Source: Caballeronia calidae
GTDB taxonomy: Bacteria; Pseudomonadota; Gammaproteobacteria; Burkholderiales; Burkholderiaceae
Direction of reading: 5' to 3'
Assembly: GCF_900044055.2 (NCBI RefSeq)
Contig: NZ_FCOX02000011.1
Location: 1 to 64,000 of the forward strand
Length of the DNA: 64,000 bases
The notes under the pieces are model-generated. The model was given only the letters and a program-made list of their open reading frames with translations. It had not been told where the DNA came from and did no database searches. Numbering within the stretch: the first letter of the stretch is position 1; every line of letters starts with the position of its first letter. Below are positions 44,812-51,434 of the stretch, in pieces. Made by a program: the position numbers and the translations under genes.

Positions 44812-45960
44812 ATGACGCTCGCACCTCCTCCCGCCGCCCGCGTGGGCGACACGCTCGCATCCGTCGCCACGCCTTCGCTGATGATCGATCTCGACGCCTT
44901 CGACGCCAATCTCGCGGCGATGTCCGCGTTCGCGGCGAAGCACGGCGTCGCCTTGCGTCCGCATGCGAAGGCGCACAAGTCCAGCGCAATCGCGAAGCGC
45001 CAGGTCGAAGCGGGCGCGGTCGGCGTGTGCTGCCAGAAGTTGTCGGAGGCGTATCCGTTCGCGGCGGCGGGCATCGCGAGCATTCATGTGAGCAACGAGT
45101 TCGTCGGTGCCGATAAGCTGGCGATGGCGGTCGAGCTCGCATCGCATGTGCGCTTGTCCGTTTGCGTCGATGCGTTGCCGCAAGTGCAGGCGCTCGGCGA
45201 AGCCGCGCAACACGCGGGCGTGACGATCGACGTGCTGCCCGAAGTCGATGCGGGGCAGCATCGCTGCGGCGTGACGAGCGAAGATGCGCTGCTTGCGCTC
45301 GTCGACGGCATCGCCGCAAAGAGCGCGCTGCGCTTCGCGGGCATTCAGGCGTATCACGGCGGCATCCAGCACGTCGCCGACTGGAACGCGCGCAAGCGCG
45401 AAGCCGGCCGCGCCGCGGATATCGCCGCACGCTACGTGCGCGCGCTCGATGCACGCGGCGTGCGCTGCGGCATCGTGACGGGCGGCGGCACCGGCACCGT
45501 CGAGTTCGATGCCACGAGCGGCGTCTTCACCGAACTGCAACCCGGCTCCTATCTCTTCATGGACGGCGATTACGGCGGCATTGACTGGGGCGGCGAATTG
45601 CGCTGGAGTCATAGCCTTTTCGTGCTGTCGACGATCATGAGCGCTACGCGGCCCGGCATGGCGGTTTGCGACGTGGGCCTGAAGGGTCTCGCGGTGGATT
45701 CGGGCCTGCCGCGCAGCGTGCACCGGCTCGACGCGCACACCGAGCCCGCGCTGACCTATATCTCCGCGAACGACGAGCACGGCATGTTGCAAGCGCAAGA
45801 TGCGCCCGATGACGACTGTTCGGACCTCGTCGGCAAGCGTGTTCTGTTGCCGCCGGGACACTGCGATCCGACGGTGAATCTCTACGACGAATACGTGTGC
45901 TATCGAGGCGAGCGTGTGACGGATGTATGGCCCATCGATGCACGCGGCCTTTCGCGCTAG
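44812..45960 (+). CDS. DSD1-family PLP enzyme (D-threonine aldolase/3-hydroxyaspartate aldolase-like)
   Basis: 382 residues. PLP lysine motif RPHAKAHKSS (Lys53) in an alanine-racemase-type barrel, GGGTGTVEFD and a C-terminal HxC zinc site in LPPGHCDPTVNLYDEY are those of D-threonine aldolase, D-serine dehydratase and beta-hydroxyaspartate aldolase. It probably cleaves a beta-hydroxy-alpha-amino acid into glycine and an aldehyde or glyoxylate. ATG 44812 is preferred by comparison with family starts; ATG 44779 is an alternative. It follows the CoA-transferase gene by 95 bases containing a TGCATTCATCATGCA segment. The stop codon overlaps the convergent FUSC stop. Confidence 0.87.
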   Translation: MTLAPPPAARVGDTLASVATPSLMIDLDAFDANLAAMSAFAAKHGVALRPHAKAHKSSAIAKRQVEAGAVGVCCQKLSEAYPFAAAGIASIHVSNEFVGADKLAMAVELASHVRLSVCVDALPQVQALGEAAQHAGVTIDVLPEVDAGQHRCGVTSEDALLALVDGIAAKSALRFAGIQAYHGGIQHVADWNARKREAGRAADIAARYVRALDARGVRCGIVTGGGTGTVEFDATSGVFTELQPGSYLFMDGDYGGIDWGGELRWSHSLFVLSTIMSATRPGMAVCDVGLKGLAVDSGLPRSVHRLDAHTEPALTYISANDEHGMLQAQDAPDDDCSDLVGKRVLLPPGHCDPTVNLYDEYVCYRGERVTDVWPIDARGLSR

Positions 45961-47006
45961 GCCGAACGCTCCTTGAGCGGATAGATCGTCGCGATCAACG
46001 CATCGAGATCCGCGACGATCAGCCCGACGACGAACTGCGCCACTTCCTGCGCGCCGTGCGTCGCTTCCTGAGTCGCGAGCGTGCTCTTGAGTTCGCTCAC
46101 GGCTGAACGGGCGCGAGCGAGCTTTGCATCGTCCTGACGATCCGATGCGAGCACGCTCGCGAGCGTCTCGAACAATGCCTGCAGTTCGCGGCTCGTGGTA
46201 TTGAAGCGCGCCGCGCACGTCTCGCGATCGAGGCGCGATACCGCCTTGGAGAGAAAGAGCGCATCGCCATGCAGGCGCCGCAGAAAAGGCGCGGCCTTGT
46301 CGATGGCGTCGGCACGATGGTTCTGCACGAGCACGATGATGTGCTCGCGTCCGGCTTCCTTCAGCGCGTCGTCGAATGCCTGTTGCGCGTCCGTGCTTTG
46401 CCCTTCGAGGCGCGTTGCGCGGGCTTCATCGCGTTCGCCCGACAGATAGAGCCCGATCAACTGACCCAGACTCTTCAAGGTATCGCCGACACTGCGATGC
46501 GCGGCCGTGAGCGCACGATTCGGCCACAGCGCCGACACGACGAAGGACGATGCCGCGCCGATCAATATCTCCAACACGCGATGCATGGGACGCTCGAAGG
46601 GCGAGCCGGGACCCGCGGGAATCAGCACGACGATCACGAGCGTCACGCACGCCAGCCTGAATGCGGGACGCTTCGCGCTCAACGCGGCAAGCGGCACGAG
46701 CGCGACGCTGAAGACCGCGAGCGGCGGCGCGCCACGCTCCATCGCGACGATGCCGAGCATGCCCGCGACGGCGCCGATGAATGCACCGATGATCTGATCG
46801 CGCGCGATATCGACTGCCTGCGCGAGACTCGGCTGCGTCACGATGACGAGCGTCGTGATGAGCGCCCAGTATCCCTCGGGCAACGCGGCGAGTCGCGCAG
46901 CGCCGTAGCTGATCGCGCAACTCATCAGCGTCCGGATCAGTCTTCTTGCTTCGGGCGCGCCGAAGGAGGCGCGCAGGCGGCGTCGGGTGCGGGTAATCGC
47001 GAACAT
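45957..47006 (-). CDS. FUSC family membrane protein
   Basis: 349 residues. The N-terminal half has five or six helices with FUSC features (YWALITTLVIVTQPSLAQAVDIARDQIIGAFIGA) and the C-terminal half is a cytoplasmic helical region. FUSC proteins act in efflux of aromatic acids (AaeB-type) or as inner-membrane parts of envelope systems. No AaeA-like partner is adjacent. The start MFAITRTRRRLRASFG at 47006 is chosen because the upstream 29 codons look non-coding. The stop overlaps that of the DSD1 gene on a shared CTAG. Confidence 0.82.
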   Translation of the reverse strand: MFAITRTRRRLRASFGAPEARRLIRTLMSCAISYGAARLAALPEGYWALITTLVIVTQPSLAQAVDIARDQIIGAFIGAVAGMLGIVAMERGAPPLAVFSVALVPLAALSAKRPAFRLACVTLVIVVLIPAGPGSPFERPMHRVLEILIGAASSFVVSALWPNRALTAAHRSVGDTLKSLGQLIGLYLSGERDEARATRLEGQSTDAQQAFDDALKEAGREHIIVLVQNHRADAIDKAAPFLRRLHGDALFLSKAVSRLDRETCAARFNTTSRELQALFETLASVLASDRQDDAKLARARSAVSELKSTLATQEATHGAQEVAQFVVGLIVADLDALIATIYPLKERSA

Positions 47007-47130
47007 GCGGTCTCGGTCGGTAACGAAACGGTGAACAAGACAACGGCGAAGACGCGGCGTGCGCGCCCGGTGCTGCATTATGCCAATGCGCACCGCGCGA
47101 AATGAAAGAGGGCGTTCAGGAAGAGGAAAG

Positions 47131-47177
47131 ACAAAGCGGCAACATGCCCGCTGTTGCCGGGCGTGCTGCCGCCTTGT
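47131..47177 (-). terminator. Nested hairpin, probable terminator of the small membrane protein gene
   Basis: Inner stem GGCAACA (47138-47144)/TGTTGCC (47152-47158) within an outer imperfect pairing of ACAAAGCGGCA and TGCCGCCTTGT. Read on the minus strand it lies 15 bases after the stop at 47193 and is followed by TTGTCTTTCCTC. Confidence 0.5.
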
Positions 47178-47192
47178 TATCGCGACGAAACG

Positions 47193-47378
47193 TCAGGTGA
47201 GCATCGGCACTGCTTCGATCAGCGCAATCCCGAGTAGCGCCCCGATAGCTGCGCTGATGAGCTTCGGATGCCAGCGATCCAGATGCAGCGCCGTGAGCAG
47301 CGCGCCGATCAGAATGACGCCGAGCAAAGCGAAAATCACGACAAGATAGCCGATTTCGAACTGGTTATTGATAAGCAC
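47193..47378 (-). CDS. Small two-helix membrane protein
   Basis: 61 residues beginning at GTG 47378, where GGGAGG (47387-47392) stands eight bases upstream. The frame is open to 47438, but the two ATGs there lack a ribosome site. Two hydrophobic segments are YLVVIFALLGVILIGALLTA and a C-terminal LISAAIGALLGIALIEAVP. No family recognised; the role is unknown. Transcribed alone between the FUSC gene and the PQQ-linked operon. Confidence 0.55.
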   Translation of the reverse strand: MLINNQFEIGYLVVIFALLGVILIGALLTALHLDRWHPKLISAAIGALLGIALIEAVPMLT

Positions 47379-47523
47379 GACGCTGGCCTCCCGCCGGCTC
47401 TGGCCGGCTGATTTGCGCATTGCGCCGCGTTGCGGCACATGTCGATCCGCTCACGCGACATCTCGATTATATGTCACGTTGTGATGTATTTGAAGGCGCG
47501 CGGCGGGCGTACGGATCGCGAAC

Positions 47524-48741
47524 TTAACGGCCAGGTCCGGCGTTGAGCGGCAGGGTCGAGGCGCGCGCGCTGTCGGCCGTCATCTTCGCACCACCTGGCT
47601 TGTATCCGTTCGACATCAACAGAAACGCCATGATGTCCGCGTAATCCTGATCCTTCATCTTGCCGGGACGATCGGCGGGCATATTGGTCGCCATGTAGCC
47701 GAAGATGCCGCCAACCGTCAGATGAGAGTTCGATGCCGGCGCGAACGATGGCCCCTGCAATGCGGGCGCCGTCATGCCTTGAAGCTGCGCCCCATGGCAC
47801 TTCGCGCACGAACTCGAATAGAGTGCCTTGCCGTGGGCGATTTGCGCCTGTTCGAACGAGGGCGGTTCAGCGCTTGCTTCATTCGCCACCTTGATGAAGC
47901 GGCCCGCGCGCGAAGCGTTCGCGTCCGCGAGCATGATGCCCCCATGCAGGTTCGATGCGGCCGAAGGTGTGTCGAGATAGCGCGCCGCCGAAGCGGTTTG
48001 CGCGGGCAAGGTCCATTGCTTCGTCAGCGCGTGCAGGCGGCCATCGCTGGTCATCGCGGCGAGCGCATCGTCGATACGCGGACGCAACGCGGCGGTTCTT
48101 TCGCCGAAAGCGAAGGTCAGATGCCAGTCCGCATACGGCGAATCCGCGTTCGCCACGGTGAACCTGTGCTCCGGATGCGCAATGCGATAAGCGACGACCG
48201 CGGGATACCAGACGATCGCACGTTGCGCGTGTCCGTTCGCGACCGCTTCGACCGTCGATGCCGATGTGTTCTCGAGATCGAGCGTCATGTCATGCTCTTG
48301 CACGGCGATCAGTTGCGCGGGGCTCGCATAGGTCGCGGCGACCGTGCGCTTCGCGGCATCCTTCAGTTCCGCGCCGGGCGCTTCGATGCTGACATAGCCT
48401 GCACGAAGATAGCCTTGCGAGAAGCGCATCTTGCCGCCGGATGCATCGGCGACGGTGGAGCGCGGAAAGCCCGCGATCACATCGCAATTGCGCGCGAGCG
48501 TCTTGTCGAGTTCGTGAAGCGATACGCCGTCGTCGTCGCCTTCGCCGATACCGTTCGATACGAACGTCGCCGCGATATGGGCCCGCGCGAAGACCGCTTG
48601 CGCAACGGCGCGATCCATCGCCGCCGACGGGCTGCCGGGAAACGTGCAGATCTTCACGGCGGCACTGGAAGGCGTTGGCGTGAGCGCGATGGATGCGGCC
48701 AGCATGCTGACCGCGCGAATGCGATTGAGTGAATGATTCAT
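47524..48741 (-). CDS. Periplasmic binding protein fused to cytochrome c (partner of the PQQ dehydrogenase)
   Basis: 405 residues with a signal peptide (MNHSLNRIRAVSMLAASIALTP in part; about 27 residues). Residues about 30-245 look like a type-3 periplasmic binding fold (VKICTFPGSPSAAMDRAVAQAVF; ADWHLTFAFGERTAALRPRIDDAL), similar to the XoxJ-type proteins found with PQQ alcohol dehydrogenases. Residues about 300-385 are a class I cytochrome c with CAKCH and axial Met near YMATNMPA. The usual arrangement has these as two genes, so this is a fusion that joins a docking protein to the electron acceptor. It starts 71 bases after the dehydrogenase gene and should take its electrons. Confidence 0.8.
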   Translation of the reverse strand: MNHSLNRIRAVSMLAASIALTPTPSSAAVKICTFPGSPSAAMDRAVAQAVFARAHIAATFVSNGIGEGDDDGVSLHELDKTLARNCDVIAGFPRSTVADASGGKMRFSQGYLRAGYVSIEAPGAELKDAAKRTVAATYASPAQLIAVQEHDMTLDLENTSASTVEAVANGHAQRAIVWYPAVVAYRIAHPEHRFTVANADSPYADWHLTFAFGERTAALRPRIDDALAAMTSDGRLHALTKQWTLPAQTASAARYLDTPSAASNLHGGIMLADANASRAGRFIKVANEASAEPPSFEQAQIAHGKALYSSSCAKCHGAQLQGMTAPALQGPSFAPASNSHLTVGGIFGYMATNMPADRPGKMKDQDYADIMAFLLMSNGYKPGGAKMTADSARASTLPLNAGPGR

Positions 48742-48812
48742 GTCGAAGCGTCCGATGAAGTCGATGAACCCCGCGAGCGCGCAATGCAGCGCACTCGCGG
48801 TTCGATCAGTGG

Positions 48813-50552
48813 TCAGGTGCGATTGAGCGCGAACACGTAGAGCGTGCCGCCGCGCGGCACCTTCTCCGCGGCCTTCGCCATGGGGCCGCCCCAGATCGGA
48901 TTCGCGCCGCCATAACCGGCGAGAATGGCGACGTATTCCTTCCCGTCGATCTCATACACCGAAGGCTGCGCGATGATGCCGCTCGCGAGCTTCGGGCTTT
49001 GCCACAAGACCTTGCCGGTCTTTTCATCGAATGCGTAGAGATGGCCATCGAGCGAGCCGCTGAATGCGAGGCCGCCGGCCGTCGTCGCGACACCGCCGTT
49101 CCAGGGCAGCTTGCTCCAGTGGCTCCAGACCTTCTTGCCGGTATCGACATCGATCGCCTGCAGTTCGCCGTAGCCCTTGCTGTTGGGCTCGGGCTTGATC
49201 TCGAAGCCTTCACCGAGATATGGCAGGCCTTCCATGTAGGTCACCGACTTGCCCGACAACGACATGCACGCATGCAATGCCGGGACGATCGCGAGATGCG
49301 TCTGCGGATCGTATGACACGGACCACCAGTTCTTGCCGCCCAGGAAGCTCGGGCATGTTTCGATGGTCGTGCCCGTCTTCGGATACTTCGATGCATCCTG
49401 AATCGGCTTGCCATCGTCCGTATAGCCCGTGACCGATGTCGCGGTGACGAAGGGCCGCGCATAGATCAGTTTGCCGTTGCTGCGATCGATCGCATGGAAG
49501 AAGCCGTTGCGGTCCGCATGAATGATCGCGTCGTAGTCTTTGCCTTCGTACTTGATGTTCGCGAGCACGGGCGTGTTGACGCCGTCATAGTCCCAGGTGT
49601 CGTGCGTGGTGTATTGATAGTGCCACTTGAGATCGCCCGTCTTCGGGTCGAGCGCGAGCAGCGAGTCGGAGTAGAGATTGTCGCCGGGGCGAAGATCGGC
49701 GAGCCACGGTCCTGGATTGCCTACGCCCCAGTAAAGCGTCTTGCTTGCCGCGTCATACGTGCCGGTGAGCCATGCGGGCGCGCCGCCGTGCTCCTGCATG
49801 CCATCGGGCCATGTATTGCCGCCGGGTTCTTTCGCGCCTGGCACGGTATAGCGTTTCCAGAGCACGTTGCCATCCTTGGGATCGAGTGCCGCGATGAAAC
49901 CGCGTGCCCCATACTCGCCGCCCGAGCTGCCGACGACAAGCGCGCCATCGAGCGCAAGCGGCGCAAGCGAGAACGAATAGCCGACGCCCGGATCGAACAT
50001 CGCCTTCTTCCATACGAGCGCGCCCGTTTGCGCATCGAGCGCGGCCACTTCGCCGCTCAACATCGCGACGTACACGTTCTTGCCATACAACGCCACGCCG
50101 CGATTGATCACATCGCAACATGCGGTCTTCAATGATTTCGCATCGAGATTCGGCTCGTATTTCCAGAGCTGTTTGCCCGTCGCGGCATCGAAGGCATAGA
50201 CGTTGTCCTTGGGCGTCGTCACGAAAAGAAAGCGTCCGTTGACGATGGGCGTCGCTTCGAAGCCTTGTTGCAAGTCCTTGGGAAACTTGTAGCTCCATAC
50301 CTGCTTCAGTCCCTTCACGTTGCTCGTGTCGATCTGCTTGAGCGGCGAATGCGCGTGACCGTTATACGTGCGGTAGTACGTGAGCCAGCCGGGATCGTCC
50401 TGCGCGCTCGTGAGACGTTCATAGGTGACGTCCGGATATTGCGCCGACGTGTCGCTGGCCGCGATCGCCTGATGTTGTGCAAAGCCGAATGCGGCAGCGG
50501 CGCCTGCAGCGAGGGCCGCGATGCGCATTGCCGGACTGAAGCGAGTCTTCAT
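48813..50552 (-). CDS. PQQ-dependent alcohol dehydrogenase, predicted lanthanide-type
   Basis: 579 residues with a Sec signal peptide. An eight-bladed quinoprotein propeller with tryptophan-docking repeats is evident. PQQ-site marks: adjacent Cys145-Cys146 in KTACCDVINRG, metal ligand Glu213 in GGEYGARG, Asn279 in GVGNPGPW and catalytic Asp321 in THDTWDYDG. Asp323, two residues after the catalytic Asp, is the residue that marks lanthanide-dependent XoxF/PedH/ExaF enzymes; calcium enzymes carry Ala or Ser there. It oxidises primary alcohols in the periplasm and gives electrons to the cytochrome encoded next. CAGGAGA before ATG 50552 fixes the start although the frame extends far upstream. Confidence 0.92.
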   Translation of the reverse strand: MKTRFSPAMRIAALAAGAAAAFGFAQHQAIAASDTSAQYPDVTYERLTSAQDDPGWLTYYRTYNGHAHSPLKQIDTSNVKGLKQVWSYKFPKDLQQGFEATPIVNGRFLFVTTPKDNVYAFDAATGKQLWKYEPNLDAKSLKTACCDVINRGVALYGKNVYVAMLSGEVAALDAQTGALVWKKAMFDPGVGYSFSLAPLALDGALVVGSSGGEYGARGFIAALDPKDGNVLWKRYTVPGAKEPGGNTWPDGMQEHGGAPAWLTGTYDAASKTLYWGVGNPGPWLADLRPGDNLYSDSLLALDPKTGDLKWHYQYTTHDTWDYDGVNTPVLANIKYEGKDYDAIIHADRNGFFHAIDRSNGKLIYARPFVTATSVTGYTDDGKPIQDASKYPKTGTTIETCPSFLGGKNWWSVSYDPQTHLAIVPALHACMSLSGKSVTYMEGLPYLGEGFEIKPEPNSKGYGELQAIDVDTGKKVWSHWSKLPWNGGVATTAGGLAFSGSLDGHLYAFDEKTGKVLWQSPKLASGIIAQPSVYEIDGKEYVAILAGYGGANPIWGGPMAKAAEKVPRGGTLYVFALNRT

Positions 50553-50793
50553 CGTTGTCTCCTGGGTATTGTCGGTGCAACGTATTCCGGAATCTCGATA
50601 AGCGATGCGAACGGTTGCGAGGTCATCAAGGCAAGTCATGTGCCATTGACGATGCATGCGCGCGTGTGCCTTGCTGCATGCGGATCTCATGTGCGATGCG
50701 TTGCATTCGAACGCTATGGCGCGTGCGTGCCTGTGTGTTGCATCGTGGAGCAGTGGGACGTTTGGCGTGTTGCCCGATGTGACAGCGCCCGGT

Positions 50794-51075
50794 TCAATCG
50801 AGCCAGCCAAGACGGCGCGCTTCATCGATGAAGCGATACACGTCCGTCGCAAGACCCGATATGCCGAAGTGCGCTTCGAGCTCGCCGATGATGTCGTCGA
50901 GCTCGCGCGTGCCATCGCAGCGTGCGAGTATCTCGCCCGCACTGCGATTGAGTTCGACGCTGCCGCTCGGATGCACGATCTCGCATGTGCGCATATTCGC
51001 GTGCCAATGCAGCTTCAATGGCGCGCGCAGACGCGGGCGCGTGAGCGCGCCCGCACGCGCGGTCGTTGAGTTCAT
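50794..51075 (-). CDS. pqqD: PQQ biosynthesis peptide chaperone PqqD
   Basis: 93 residues matching PqqD: RPRLRAPLKLHWHANMRTCEIVHPSGSVE in sense, then ELNRSAGEILARCDGTRELDDII and DVYRFIDEARRLGWLD. PqqD holds the PqqA peptide and presents it to the radical SAM enzyme PqqE for Glu-Tyr crosslinking. It lies 66 bases after pqqA and 241 before the dehydrogenase gene, same strand. PqqB, PqqC and PqqE genes are not in this window, so they must be encoded elsewhere if the pathway works. Confidence 0.88.
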   Translation of the reverse strand: MNSTTARAGALTRPRLRAPLKLHWHANMRTCEIVHPSGSVELNRSAGEILARCDGTRELDDIIGELEAHFGISGLATDVYRFIDEARRLGWLD

Positions 51076-51096
51076 GTGGAGAAGAGAAGAGGGCGC

Positions 51097-51126
51097 AAGG
51101 CCGGGTCGGAAGAGCCACCCGGCCTT
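51097..51126 (-). promoter_or_regulatory. Hairpin between pqqA and pqqD, probable attenuator
   Basis: AAGGCCGGGT (51097-51106) pairs with ACCCGGCCTT (51117-51126) around ten bases, 15 bases after the pqqA stop. No long T-run follows. Similar structures after pqqA in other bacteria are thought to allow more pqqA message than downstream message. Confidence 0.6.
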
Positions 51127-51141
51127 GTCTTTATCGAAGCA

Positions 51142-51216
51142 TTAACGCGTGGCGATATACATCGTGATCTCGAAGCCGAAGCGCAGATCGGTGAAGGCGG
51201 GCGTCGTCCATTGCAT
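51142..51216 (-). CDS. pqqA: PQQ precursor peptide PqqA
   Basis: 24 residues starting [14 protein letters not shown] and ending EITMYIATR. The conserved Glu and Tyr of the E-x-x-x-Y motif, which are joined to form PQQ, are present (Glu16 in the FEITMY segment and Tyr20). AAGGAG (51223-51228) stands six bases before ATG 51216, whereas the ATG at 51222 touches the ribosome site and is too close. It is the first gene after the sigma-54 promoter at 51280-51294 and is followed by pqqD. Confidence 0.93.
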   Translation of the reverse strand: MQWTTPAFTDLRFGFEITMYIATR

Positions 51217-51279
51217 GTTCATCTCCTTGGTGATGTTCGAGTAAGATCGCGAACCGTTTCGCAATCGGACGTCGAAAAT

Positions 51280-51294
51280 GCAAGCTCCGTGCCT
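51280..51294 (-). promoter_or_regulatory. Sigma-54 promoter of the pqqA operon
   Basis: Read on the minus strand: GGCAC-GGAGC-TTGCA, with invariant GG and GC separated by exactly ten bases. Transcription would start near 51268, about 50 bases before the pqqA ATG. The upstream gene encodes a sigma-54 activator, which supports the call. Confidence 0.7.
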
Positions 51295-51402
51295 TCGATG
51301 AAGCGACCGTGCATGTACACGCCGCTGCCTTTCAGTTCTATTTCGATGATGCGCGGTCATCGTGGCCGCGCTGTGTCTTCCCGCAACACGGGTGTATCGA
51401 AG

Positions 51403-51434
51403 TGGAACACCGTATGGAACAGGTCATTGTTCCA
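51403..51434. promoter_or_regulatory. Candidate activator-binding repeats TGGAACA/TGTTCCA
   Basis: TGGAACA occurs at 51403-51409 and again at 51415-51421, the second forming an inverted repeat with TGTTCCA at 51428-51434 across six bases. The sites lie about 120-165 bases upstream of the predicted start point of the pqqA operon, a normal enhancer position, and overlap the last codons of the activator gene. Confidence 0.55.

Noticed and set aside
35982-45960. Complete beta-hydroxyaspartate cycle (BhcABCD)
   Set aside because: Aminotransferase and aldolase-like proteins are present, but no BhcB-type dehydratase or BhcD-type iminosuccinate reductase gene is in the module.
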